From positions 1 through 10,694 of the forward strand of contig JBBRQP010000096.1 of assembly GCA_038226175.1 (NCBI GenBank): DNA of 10,694 nt, in the 5' to 3' direction. Within the stretch, counting starts at the first letter, position 1; each line of letters begins with the position of its first letter. This DNA is from JBBRQP01 sp038226175. GTDB taxonomy: Bacteria; Cyanobacteriota; Cyanobacteriia; Gloeobacterales; Anthocerotibacteraceae. The position numbers were made by a program, and so were the translations under genes. Shown here piece after piece: positions 1 through 6,683 of the stretch. Below the pieces are notes generated by a model that worked only from the letters and a program-made list of their open reading frames with translations, made no database searches and had not been told where the DNA came from.

Positions 1-2
1 AA

Positions 3-110
3 TGGATAGAAGTGTTTTATAACCGCCAGCGGTTGCATTCCACTTTAGGGTATTTACCGCCAGTGGAGTTTGAGAAAATCTACTATGCTGCTCAACAGCA
101 GGTAGCATAA
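3..110 (+). CDS. IS3-family transposase (OrfB), C-terminal fragment
   Basis: This is the tail of a DDE integrase-type transposase (rve domain) that would catalyse strand cleavage and transfer at the IS ends. Reading from base 3 gives WIEVFYNRQRLHSTLGYLPP followed by VEFEKIYY and the end. The YNRxRxHSxLGYxxPxEFE block is the characteristic C-terminal signature of IS3/IS150-type OrfB proteins. The catalytic D, D and E residues lie upstream, outside the window, so activity cannot be judged. The reading frame is open to the left edge of the window and ends with TAA at 108-110, directly before the terminal repeat. Confidence 0.85.
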   Translation, partial: WIEVFYNRQRLHSTLGYLPPVEFEKIYYAAQQQVA

Positions 111-141
111 AGGCACTGTCCACTAAACCGGGGCAAGGTCA
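111..141 (-). repeat. Terminal inverted repeat (right end) of the IS3-family element
   Basis: The reverse complement of 111-141 starts TGACCTTGCCCCGGTTTAGT and continues GGACAGTGCCT. It matches 7211-7242 nearly perfectly in the inverted sense, differing by a few substitutions and one base gap, and matches 849-880 more weakly. The outer edge is base 141. The minus-strand gene that reads into it (123-764) takes its last five residues, DLAPV, and its stop codon from this repeat. Confidence 0.75.
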
Positions 142-764
142 TGCTGGTTTCTCTCGCGCTGGATTTTCCAGTTGGTCAACTGTCTCAACACCATCATACG
201 CAATGGGTCGTCTGATGCTAAATTTACCACTTCCTTAATGGCTGTATTGCGCACGCTTCCTCGTCCCAATGCTCTTAACCAAAGCGTTTCTCGTATTACC
301 GGGAGCTGATGGACTGCCACCAATACTGAGCGTAGATTCTCAGCCATGAAATATACTCCCCTAGGCCAGTCCTCTCTGGGATAAGCTCCAAAACTCTTTA
401 ACAGTTCCATGGATAGGGTCGGGGCGATGATCCACAACATTATTTGTTCTGTTTCCAGTAGCTTCTGTTCTTCTCGACGTGTCATCCGTTGCTGACTGCC
501 TTGATAAATCAATAACTTCAATAAACAAGCGCAAATGGCGGCAGGATTCGGGGAGCTACTATAGGGTTCCAGAATACAGGGTGTTCGGGCAATGCGTCCT
601 AACAGTCCCAACGGACTAAGGTCGCTCCCCAATTCTGGGATAAACAGTAAATCAATTTGTCGGGTTTCGCTGGGAACCTCACGCGCAGCTTGCGTTTCTC
701 CAAAGGGGTCGAGCAGACCCGCTAGGTACTCTTTAGCAAACTGGTCGTGTGGGGTGCTCGTCAT
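123..764 (-). pseudogene. Rpn-like PD-(D/E)XK nuclease-family protein, 3' end removed by an IS
   Basis: The 213-residue product resembles the cyanobacterial family often mislabelled 'flagellar assembly protein H', related to Rpn recombination-promoting nucleases and PD-(D/E)XK putative transposases. The N-terminus (TPHDQFAKEYLAGLLDPFG, about residues 4-22) and the core SETRQIDLLFIPE (about 32-44) contain the E...D segment expected of the nuclease fold. The block LWLRALGRG followed by the NTAIKEVVNLASDDPLR helix (about 162-188) is also typical. Full members run on with a further helical, often glutamine- and arginine-rich tail. Here that tail is missing: the codons after Q207-H208 come from the IS terminus (DLAPV, then stop). 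No clear Shine-Dalgarno precedes the ATG. The nuclease core is intact, so partial function is possible, but I infer a disrupted gene. Assignment is by pattern recognition only. Confidence 0.7.
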
Positions 765-1114
765 GGGGGCGATTTTAGCACCGTCATGCCCGGTTAAAGT
801 AGAAAGTCATGCCTCAGAACATCATGAATAGTCTGGGACTTCCCCGTATGACCTTACCCAAAATTAGTGAACAGTGATCTTAGGCTATCTACTAGTGAGT
901 AGCATAATAGATTTTGGATTTTTGGTTGCAGAGTTATAGAACAGTCAATATACTTACAGCGTTTTTCAAGTGGTAAAGCCATTATTTTACTTAAATATGG
1001 AAAGCATCATGGCAAAAGCATTTTGGTCAATCTACGTCCGCATATCCTGCCTGAGTACGTTCCTAGGAAAATTGCTGTAAAATGACTATAGAGTTTTTTA
1101 ATTGAGCACAATCC
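765..1114. other. Noncoding stretch between the Rpn-like gene and modA
   Basis: I find no convincing gene here. The notable content is the solitary IS-terminus copy at 849-880 and a short hairpin just after it (CTACT at 889-893, AGTAG at 898-902). The stretch just before modA is AT-rich and should contain its promoter, but I could not pick out a convincing -35/-10 pair. Confidence 0.6.
849..880 (+). repeat. Solitary copy of the IS terminal repeat
   Basis: The 32 bases start TGACCTTACCC and end TTAGTGAACAGTGATCT. They match the terminus at 7211-7242 at 26 of 32 positions, with most differences in the middle (bases 8 and 12-15). Orientation is the same as at 7211, that is, opposite to the repeat at 111-141. 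No transposase remnant follows, so this is either a relic left end or a small non-autonomous element. Confidence 0.6.
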
Positions 1115-1876
1115 ATGAAGCGTGTATTCCAAACACTCGTTTACATAATCTCAATAAGTCTAAGTTTAAGCACAACAGTTCGGGCTGCTGACGTCACGGT
1201 TTCAGCCGCGATTAGCTTAAAAGAAGCCTTTACAAAAATAGCAACCCGTTTTGAGCAAGATCATCCTGGCGATAAAATTATTTTTAACTTTGGCTCCTCG
1301 GGGGAACTGGCACAACAAATTCAACAGGGCGCACCCGTTGATGTATTTGCCTCAGCTGCCTTCAAACAAATTAATATCTTGGATAAGCAGGATTTGCTGA
1401 TAAAAGAATCCATTCAGCCGTTTACCCGTAATGAACTCGTGGTCATCGTTTCTCAAGGACAACAAAAGCTTACGGCGTTTCCTGATTTTATCAAATTAAA
1501 TAAAGTTGCGTTAGGCAACCCTAAGACTGTTCCTGTCGGGCAATATGCAGCAGAGGCTCTTACTAAAGCAGGAGTTTATCAAACTCTCGTTGACCAAAAT
1601 AAATTAGTTTATGGCGAAAATGTTCGACAAGTGCTGACCTATGTCGAAAGTGGCAATGTAGATGCAGGAATCGTCTATAAGACCGATGCGTTAACTAGTA
1701 CACAAGTAACGATAAGTTTTGCCATACCAGCGAGTTATAGTGAACCAATTATTTACCCGATTGCCATAGTCAAAGATAGTAAGCACATACAATTAGCTCA
1801 AGACTTTGTTAATGATGTAATAGGAAACAGTGGACAAAAAGTCTTACAGGAGCAGGGATTCTTATCAGTAAAATAA
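1115..1876 (+). CDS. modA: Molybdate ABC transporter periplasmic substrate-binding protein ModA
   Basis: The 253-residue product captures molybdate (or tungstate) in the periplasm for a ModB/ModC importer that supplies molybdenum cofactor synthesis. A signal peptide spans residues 1-24, with probable cleavage at VRA-AD, and the mature chain starts DVTVSAAISL. Family blocks in order are AAISLKEAF (31-39), FNFGSSGELAQQI (57-69), APVDVFASA (73-81), LGNPKTVPVGQYA (133-145), GENVRQVLTYV (167-177) and AGIVYKTDA (184-192). The oxyanion ligands known from E. coli ModA would correspond to about S34, S61 or S62, V141, V170 and Y188. Length fits the family. The ATG follows only a weak ribosome site. No modB, modC or modE lies nearby, so it would need transporter subunits from elsewhere, or it is a stranded gene. 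Its partners probably also decide whether it binds molybdate or another oxyanion. Confidence 0.93.
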   Translation: MKRVFQTLVYIISISLSLSTTVRAADVTVSAAISLKEAFTKIATRFEQDHPGDKIIFNFGSSGELAQQIQQGAPVDVFASAAFKQINILDKQDLLIKESIQPFTRNELVVIVSQGQQKLTAFPDFIKLNKVALGNPKTVPVGQYAAEALTKAGVYQTLVDQNKLVYGENVRQVLTYVESGNVDAGIVYKTDALTSTQVTISFAIPASYSEPIIYPIAIVKDSKHIQLAQDFVNDVIGNSGQKVLQEQGFLSVK

Positions 1877-2042
1877 CTTGACATTTAATGATAAAAATCC
1901 AATCTAATAGCAATTATTTACTAAGTTAAAAGCTAGATAATTTATGCTGATCTCATAAATGTGCGGTTTTGAGAAGTGATTGAGATGAGTTGTGATGCAC
2001 AAATAAGGGTCTGTAACCCGTATAGCAGGGATAGAGTCAAAA

Positions 2043-2074
2043 GTCTTCTCACAAAGAACTCTTTTTGAGAAGGC
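2043..2074 (-). terminator. Terminator-like hairpin downstream of the pentapeptide gene
   Basis: A nine-pair stem (GTCTTCTCA with TGAGAAGGC, including one G-T pair) is extended past one mismatch by AAAG/CTTT, closing a four-base AACT loop. Read on the minus strand the stem is followed by TTTTGAC, a short U-run. It lies about 100 bases past the stop of the minus-strand pentapeptide gene. In the plus direction no T-run follows, so it is not a good modA terminator. The rest of 1877-2175 shows no gene. Confidence 0.5.
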
Positions 2075-2175
2075 AGTATTTGATCATTTACATGTGGTGT
2101 CACTTGAGTTTTGTTAAAGATGAGCTCGATTATATGTTGCTTGGGTCATTAAACAGGTCAATTATTAAGGAATAA

Positions 2176-3582
2176 TCACTTACTATAGTTCCACTTTGAA
2201 CAATCCGGTGGTTTGGCAGGGTCTGAAGCTGTATCTTGCTTTATGATTTTAATCACTTTTTGATTAGCGGCTTCATCCTCAACATTCCACTTTAATTTGT
2301 CTTGATCAAATTTTGCTCCTGTATAGATCGCCGATTCCCATCCACAGGTTTTTTTAATCTGATTGTTATTGTATTTGGCTCGTGTGAGGTCGGCATTGCT
2401 GAGGTTGGCATTGCTTAAGTCGGCACTGTTGAGGTTGGCACCGCCAAGGTTGGCTCCGCTGAGGTCGGTATTGCTGAAGTTGGCACCGCTGAGGTTGGCA
2501 CTGCCGAGGTTAGCAGTGCTGAGGTTGGCAGTGCTGAGGTTAGCAGTGCTGAGGTTAGCAGTGCTGAGGTTGGCATAGTTGAGGTTAGTACCGCTGAGGT
2601 TGGCATAGCTGAGGTTAGTACCGCTGAGATCGGTATAGCTGAGGTTAGCATCGCTGAGGTTGGCATAACTGAGGTTGGCATAGCTGAGGTCGGCAAGGCT
2701 GAAATCGGTAAGGCTGAGGTTGGCATCGCTGAGGTTGGCATCGCTGAGGTTGGTATTGCTGAGGTTGGCATCGCTGAGGTTGACATCGCTAAGGTTGGCA
2801 CCGCTGAGGTTGGCATATATAAGGTTGGCATACATAAGGTTGGCACGGCTGAGATTGGCAGTGCTGAGGTCGGCACGGCTGAGGTTGGCATACATAAGGT
2901 CAGCACGGCTGAGGTCGGCGTAGCTGAGGTCGACACGGCTGAGGTTGGTAGCGCTGAGGCTGGCACCGCCGAGGTTGGCACCTGTAAGAGAAAGGCTTAA
3001 TTTACCGATGATATCTGCTTCGATCAAAAAACGAATGACACTGGTTTTGCGTTCTTTATCATTTTCAAATCTTCGCAGAATTGATAATGTTCTCGCTCGA
3101 ATTACATCAATGGCTGAATCCAATAGCTCTTTTTCTTCACTTCCAGCGGTCGGAGTTTTTGCCGCGATTGCCAACAAATTTTTGTCGACCAACAGCACAG
3201 ATAATCTGTCGAAATAAACTTGCAAAACTTCTTCCTTAGTTTCATCCGAGGCAAGCTCGCGTTGCTCTTTCGCTAGTTCCTCCGCCTGGCGCTGTTGTGC
3301 CTGCTGAAGGAAATAGCCCAAGACGGCTAGTGTTAACGGGACACCGAGCAGACTTAGCCAGTCCCAAAGCGTTTTTCCGTGATCGGTTTGGATCGTCTCA
3401 ACAGTTTTTGTTATATTACCTTTTGTATTTTTTTCTACGGTGCGGGTGACAGATTGTCCCTCTGCAAATCCAAGTCCATCAGGCCAGAGTATATGCTGAA
3501 AAAATATAAATAATACTACCCCTACAACAGGAATAATCCCAGCTACTAAAGGCTTCAAGTTTAGGTTTAATTGCTTCTTCAT
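2176..3582 (-). CDS. Membrane-anchored pentapeptide-repeat protein
   Basis: The 468-residue product has four parts. Residues 11-33 form a hydrophobic segment (LVAGIIPVVGVVLFIFF). Residues 71-93 form a second one (WDWLSLLGVPLTLAVLGYF), followed by a charged, probably coiled stretch (QQAQQRQAEELAKEQREL). Residues 115-195 are a helical region with YFDRLSVLLVDKNLLA and VIRARTLSILRRFENDKERK, seen in many cyanobacterial pentapeptide proteins. Residues about 196-405 are roughly 41 uninterrupted A(N/D)LSx pentapeptides, expected to fold into a right-handed square beta-helix of about ten coils. A C-terminal region of about 60 residues contains two cysteines (413, 461). The two segments suggest inner or thylakoid membrane anchoring, with the beta-helix facing the cytoplasm. 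Function is unknown; such helices act as scaffolds or binding surfaces. No strong Shine-Dalgarno precedes the ATG. Confidence 0.88.
   Translation of the reverse strand: MKKQLNLNLKPLVAGIIPVVGVVLFIFFQHILWPDGLGFAEGQSVTRTVEKNTKGNITKTVETIQTDHGKTLWDWLSLLGVPLTLAVLGYFLQQAQQRQAEELAKEQRELASDETKEEVLQVYFDRLSVLLVDKNLLAIAAKTPTAGSEEKELLDSAIDVIRARTLSILRRFENDKERKTSVIRFLIEADIIGKLSLSLTGANLGGASLSATNLSRVDLSYADLSRADLMYANLSRADLSTANLSRANLMYANLIYANLSGANLSDVNLSDANLSNTNLSDANLSDANLSLTDFSLADLSYANLSYANLSDANLSYTDLSGTNLSYANLSGTNLNYANLSTANLSTANLSTANLSTANLGSANLSGANFSNTDLSGANLGGANLNSADLSNANLSNADLTRAKYNNNQIKKTCGWESAIYTGAKFDQDKLKWNVEDEAANQKVIKIIKQDTASDPAKPPDCSKWNYSK
2368..2997 (-). repeat. Tandem 15-bp coding repeats of the pentapeptide domain
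   Basis: About 41-42 head-to-tail 15-bp units follow a plus-strand pattern near GAGGTTGGCAtcGCT. Units at about 2515-2565 are almost identical and encode ANLST four times in a row, whereas the outer units (LMYAN, LIYAN, LTDFS) have diverged. This pattern suggests recent slippage or unequal exchange in the centre of the array. The repetition also keeps long alternative frames open on both strands; these are by-products, not genes. Confidence 0.85.
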
Positions 3583-3803
3583 CTTTTTAAATGAGGGTTG
3601 TTAGATGTAGGGGTCTGAGTAGCAGTGGATACCGCTGGCGTAACCCTTTACTGAAATGTTAGCCGCAAAACAGGGGTAAACACACGAAAGGGAAAAAACG
3701 TATGCTAACGCTAGAGGCTTGTCTCTGTATGGTTTAGGAGATTAAGAGGTGTACCCGTGTGTCTAAATATAAAAACACAAAAGCATTTATGCAGGTTTAT
3801 ATT

Positions 3804-4040
3804 TTATTGCTGCTCAACCCAATTGCGTAGAAGTTGCTCTATCACCTGTTTTATCTTGAGACCTTCCATTCCGCATTTACCTTTTAACTGACGGTGTAAT
3901 TCACTAGGAATCTCTACAACAAGTCGCGCTGATTTTTCCTGAACATTAGAAGAGGAAGTTTCAGATGGTTGTATGACCCATGTATCAGGGTCAGGAATTG
4001 AAGTTGTAGCATTAGCTAGTCCAGTTTTTTTCTTAGTCAT
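3804..4040 (-). CDS. parG: ParG-like ribbon-helix-helix partition protein
   Basis: The 78-residue product matches the size and layout of ParG, the centromere-binding partner of ParF in plasmid partition systems. Residues 1-36 form a polar, probably disordered tail (MTKKKTGLANATTSIPDPDT onward). Residues about 37-78 form a ribbon-helix-helix fold: the strand ARLVVEIP, then helix SELHRQLKGKCGMEG, then helix LKIKQVIEQLLRNWVEQQ. In this family the dimer binds DNA through the paired strands and also represses its own promoter. The ATG lies inside the end of the original parA frame in ATGACTAA, and GGAG sits about 10 bases upstream, so translation was coupled to parA. An arginine in the ParG tail stimulates ParF ATPase in the known system; here the first arginine is residue 39. 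The alternative reading is a free-standing RHH repressor, but the parA neighbour favours ParG. Confidence 0.75.
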   Translation of the reverse strand: MTKKKTGLANATTSIPDPDTWVIQPSETSSSNVQEKSARLVVEIPSELHRQLKGKCGMEGLKIKQVIEQLLRNWVEQQ

Positions 4041-4669
4041 GTTGAATTATCTCCAGAACTTCGAGGGTTAAAGCATTAATTTCTCGCGCGGCAGCTCCAG
4101 ATGGTTCCGTTTCTAAAACAGATTGACCCAGAGCCGCACTCTCAGCAAAAGCGACACGCTGACAAATAGATGTCTTCAGAGCAGGGAAAGGGATAGTTTT
4201 CTAAAGCTGTAAACACATCACGGCCTAAAGCTGTATTTGTGATTTTGCGGTTAACTATAAATGCAGTTTTGAGTTTTTCTTTAAAAGTCTTTGCTTCTTC
4301 AATCAGGCCCACGATGGCCTTTGCACTCCAAATGTCATGAGGCGAGGGTTGAACGGGAATGAGAACAAGGTTAGACGCAAGAATAATAGACCTTGCGATA
4401 CTACTAACCTGTGGCGGCGCATCAATGACCAAGTAATCGTAATTTACTGCATGAGCTGGCATCTCTTTATGGAGTTTGTCTGTGGGCAGTCCGATGATTG
4501 GGAATAGAGGAGGAATATCCCGGTGTGACTTCCACTCCATAGATCCGAGTTGAGGGTCAGCATCAATCAATAATACTTTGTGCCCTAGTAGGGCTAGAGC
4601 TGTTGCAAAGTTGCAAGATAGGGTGGTTTTACCAACCCCACCTTTTTGATTCAAAAAGGCTGTAATCAT
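4033..4669 (-). pseudogene. parA: ParF-type ParA partition ATPase, frameshifted near its 3' end
   Basis: This small ParA/MinD-superfamily ATPase would move or position plasmid copies with its ParG-like partner. Motifs: deviant Walker A KGGVGKTT (residues 9-16), A' box LLIDADPQ (33-40) and Walker B YLVIDAPPQ. There is no N-terminal helix-turn-helix, as in ParF-type proteins. In the starting frame the protein ends early at 4142 with the unrelated tail CSEDIYLSACRFC. One base further on, the frame reads ALKTSICQRVAFAESAALGQ, then SVLETEPSGAAAREINALTLEVLEIIQHD, and stops at 4033-4035. That is exactly the C-terminal ParA sequence expected and restores about 211 residues, close to ParF length. The shift sits at CCC of TTT CCC TGC (4184-4186). 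The cause could be a pseudogene mutation, a sequencing error, or +1 frameshifting at a slippery CCC-U. No clear ribosome site precedes the ATG. Confidence 0.85.
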
Positions 4670-4712
4670 AAATAGGCAATACCATAAAACATCAAATATG
4701 ATTACCTGTAAA

Positions 4713-4750
4713 AAAGTAAAGTAGTGTTAGCGTAAAAGTGCAAAAGTCAA
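4713..4750 (-). promoter_or_regulatory. AAAGT-box cluster upstream of parA, candidate operator or centromere
   Basis: Four AAAGT boxes (plus strand 4713, 4718, 4735, 4743; ACTTT in the parA sense) lie 44-80 bases before the parA start. A TTGACT hexamer resembling a -35 box (complement of 4745-4750) overlaps the outermost box, and a poor TAACAC could serve as -10. In TP228 the ParG dimer binds short repeated boxes next to parFG, which act as centromere and operator. The match in layout is an inference; no box sequence is shared with a known site. Confidence 0.35.
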
Positions 4751-4773
4751 CTGAATCTATCGTTCGCCCAAAA

Positions 4774-4801
4774 TCCGTATCCTCAGCGGGAAGGATATGG
4801 G
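4774..4801 (-). terminator. Probable terminator of the S74 protein gene
   Basis: CCGTATCCT (4775-4783) pairs with AGGATATGG (4792-4800), nine pairs with one G-T, across an eight-base loop. On the minus strand the stem is followed at once by ATTTTGGG, a short U-run. It lies 25-50 bases after the stop of the S74 gene and before the parA promoter region, where a terminator separating the two genes would be expected. Confidence 0.5.
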
Positions 4802-4824
4802 GAATGTATGAGATGTGGTTAGCC

Positions 4825-6258
4825 TTACAGTGAACGGTGATAAGTAGCAGGTACCGCCTTGCTGGTGGGAGAACCATTATGACTCGCCTGGACGATTTGC
4901 TCTAGTTGATTCATGCGCTGCATCATGGCTTTAATCACAGTTTGCTGTTGGGTTTGAAGCATGTTTACTTTCTGCAATAAAGTTTGGTTTTGGGTACGCA
5001 ATGCAGTGATCTGGGCTTGATCTTGAGTATGCAGAGCAGTCAGCTCCGTCTTTTGAGAAACCAACGCTTGTTTCTGAGCAAACAGAGCTTGCTGTTGTGC
5101 AACATTCTGTTGGTGCTCCTTCTGCACTTCACTGAGTAATAAAGGAGTCAGTAAGTGATAGTAAACGGTGAAAGGTTTACCCTCCTTGTCGTACTGCACC
5201 AGATCGGGATAAACCTTGGCTACTTCCTCAGCAATCAAACCGTATTGGATGGGATACGTGCCGTCTGAGGCTGCTTCCTTGTACCGGAAAGAAACCGGAC
5301 GCAAATCTAGTAGTTTATCGCTAACAGTTCCCAGGCTGTGAATGTCTTTCTTGAAACGTTTTGATGATGTCACGGTGCCTAATTGACCATTGGCATTGAT
5401 ATAAACTGGGACACCAGCAGAGGCTTTAACCCCGTTAATACCTGCAATGAATGTTGAAGTTTGCGGACTTGGGCCGAAAAGACCGCATGAATTAGTGTCT
5501 ATACAGCCAATACGAATAACTCCGGAGTCTGTGACGACTCCTCTGTTGCCAATGTCAATGTTGTTGCTTGTGGTGGTGATGTTTTCAGCTGAGTCATAGC
5601 CAATGGCAACGTTGTAGGAGCCTGTGGTGTTATTGATGAGTGCCTCTTCGCCAATAGTAGTGTTATTAACACCTGTGGTATTGGCGAAGAGTGCAAAATC
5701 TCCAATAGCAGTGTTTAAGGAGCCGAAGGTGTTGCCGGTTAGTACCCGATACCCAATAGCCGTGTTGTAGTTGCCGAGGGTATTGTTCAAGAGTGCCTGA
5801 TAGCCAATAGCCGTGTTGTAGAAGCCTCCGGTATTAGAAGAGAGTGCAAAAGACCCACTAGCAGTGTTGTACTTGCCGCTCTTATTCGCGAAGAGTGCAG
5901 AAGTCCCAATAGCAGTGTTGTCGTAGCCTGTAGTGTTAGATAAGAGTGCAGAAGTCCCAATAGCAGTGTTGTTATTGCCGTTGGCATTAGAGAAGAGCGC
6001 CTGATTCCCAATAGCAGTGTTGGCTGAGCCAACGCTGTTGTTGTAGAGTGCTTGATAGCCAATAGCAGTGTCGTACTTGCCCTTGGTGTTAGAGAAAAGT
6101 GCCTGATAGCCAGTAGCTGTCCGAAAAGGGCTAACACTATCAGTAATGATGTATGGTTGGGCACTTAGTGCCATCGGCGTTGTGGCTAGTAATAGTGGAA
6201 TGGCTAAACACAAAGCACGATAAGAATAACCTTTACCTAAAGAGGTGTAAACCGACAT
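4825..6258 (-). CDS. Secreted tail-fibre-like protein with YadA-like repeats and an S74 chaperone domain
   Basis: From the chosen start the product has 477 residues. A signal peptide covers residues 1-33 (hydrophobic core ALCLAIPLLLATTPMALSA). Eleven 17-residue repeats follow (about 46-232) on the pattern NTAIGYQALxxNTxGxY, like the head repeats of trimeric autotransporters and fibre shafts. Next come IRIGCIDTNSCGLFG and TFIAGINGV, then a Peptidase_S74 domain. This begins SSKRFKKDIHSLG, with the Ser and Lys expected for self-cleavage, and includes LLDLRPVSFRYK and YGLIAEEVAKVYPDLV. The C-terminus is a Gln/Ala-rich coiled coil (about 375-450). S74 domains help fibres trimerise and then cleave themselves off. 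An upstream ATG at 6279 exists, but AAGGAG at 6265-6270 places the start at 6258. It probably forms an exported trimeric fibre; phage origin is possible but no phage genes lie nearby. Confidence 0.85.
   Translation of the reverse strand: MSVYTSLGKGYSYRALCLAIPLLLATTPMALSAQPYIITDSVSPFRTATGYQALFSNTKGKYDTAIGYQALYNNSVGSANTAIGNQALFSNANGNNNTAIGTSALLSNTTGYDNTAIGTSALFANKSGKYNTASGSFALSSNTGGFYNTAIGYQALLNNTLGNYNTAIGYRVLTGNTFGSLNTAIGDFALFANTTGVNNTTIGEEALINNTTGSYNVAIGYDSAENITTTSNNIDIGNRGVVTDSGVIRIGCIDTNSCGLFGPSPQTSTFIAGINGVKASAGVPVYINANGQLGTVTSSKRFKKDIHSLGTVSDKLLDLRPVSFRYKEAASDGTYPIQYGLIAEEVAKVYPDLVQYDKEGKPFTVYYHLLTPLLLSEVQKEHQQNVAQQQALFAQKQALVSQKTELTALHTQDQAQITALRTQNQTLLQKVNMLQTQQQTVIKAMMQRMNQLEQIVQASHNGSPTSKAVPATYHRSL
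5563..6123 (-). repeat. 51-bp coding repeats of the fibre head
   Basis: Eleven tandem 51-bp units encode the 17-residue NTAIG repeats. The plus-strand core CCAATAGCAGTGTT recurs about every 51 bases. Units differ from one another at many positions, so this array is older or under more diversifying pressure than the 15-bp pentapeptide array. YadA head repeats are usually about 14 residues, so the 17-residue period is a variant seen by eye. Confidence 0.75.
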
Positions 6259-6264
6259 TTTAAA

Positions 6265-6270
6265 CTCCTT
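6265..6270 (-). promoter_or_regulatory. Ribosome binding site fixing the S74 gene start
   Basis: On the minus strand AAGGAG lies six bases before the ATG at 6258. It rules in favour of MSVYTSLGKG as the N-terminus over the in-frame ATG seven codons upstream, which would place the site inside the coding region. Confidence 0.7.
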
Positions 6271-6279
6271 GTAATACAA

Positions 6280-6683
6280 CTAGCGGTGTGCTAATTTTGA
6301 TCTTTAGCAAATATCTACTACTGTAATAAATATCTGCATATATTAAGTATTCACTACTTTTGGAAACTGTTCGCCCCGGACGGCAAAAAATGATAATTCG
6401 TAACATCTAAGAGACATAGCTTTACCAAACGCTGGATCTTAACGGTCTTTAAATTCAGTTTTCTACTGGGTGCGGGTCAAAGCGACCCCATATTCCAAAA
6501 TGTAATGCAAATTGCACCACATCTAAACAGTTATATCGACTGTGTAAATTAAACTGCATTGCAAAACTATTGAAGCTCGGTAATTGAAAAGGCTACCCGT
6601 TTCCAATAGCTAAACCTTCGAGACAGCCCATCACTCGCTTCCGATGACTTTCTCCCAGAAAAACACTTTAGCGAATTGATAGA
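6280..6683. other. Noncoding or decayed stretch upstream of the S74 gene
   Basis: The first part is AT-rich and should hold the S74 gene promoter, though I cannot assign boxes. Minus-strand 6455-6667 stays open for 71 codons apart from one TAG at 6593-6595, reading LGESHRKRVMGCLEGLAIGNG, stop, PFQLPSFNSFAMQFNLHSRYN and on to DPHPVEN. This could be debris of a gene belonging to the neighbouring mobile element. An overlapping plus-strand frame (from about 6421) is also open, so chance is a real alternative. I do not recognise either product. Confidence 0.3.

Larger units (their letters stand above)
1..141 (+). mobile_element. Right end of an IS3-family insertion sequence (partial)
   Basis: The window opens inside an insertion sequence. 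It holds the last 35 codons of an IS3-type transposase (3-110) and then a terminal inverted repeat that ends at 141. Read from the outside inwards, the repeat begins TGACCTTGCCCCGG, the TG...CA border usual for this family. The stop codon lies one base from the inner edge of the repeat, a compact arrangement typical of IS3 elements. The left end and the rest of the element lie outside the window, so neither a target duplication nor full length can be checked. The insertion falls in the 3' part of the minus-strand Rpn-like gene. Confidence 0.8.

Noticed and set aside
592..831. 79-codon plus-strand frame opposite the Rpn-like gene
   Set aside because: Antisense shadow; the minus-strand frame shows the family motifs.
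1877..1960. Terminator directly after modA
   Set aside because: I found no stable stem followed by a T-run in this AT-rich stretch; the hairpin at 2043-2074 suits the minus strand.
2363..2981. Long frames on both strands inside the pentapeptide array (for example a Pro/Thr/Ser/Ala-rich 188-codon frame)
   Set aside because: They come from a 15-bp repeat whose period is a multiple of three, which keeps other frames free of stops. They are low-complexity and have no start signals.
2368..2997. Repeat array considered as a CRISPR or iteron array
   Set aside because: Units are 15 bp, contiguous with no spacers, and in frame with a pentapeptide protein.
4692..4877. 61-codon minus-strand frame after the S74 gene
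   Set aside because: It overlaps the end of the S74 gene in another frame and runs through the terminator hairpin and the AAAGT region; no ribosome site or recognisable product.
4825..6258. A prophage, suggested by the tail-fibre-like protein
   Set aside because: The protein has a signal peptide and there are no capsid, portal, terminase, lysis or integrase genes in the window.
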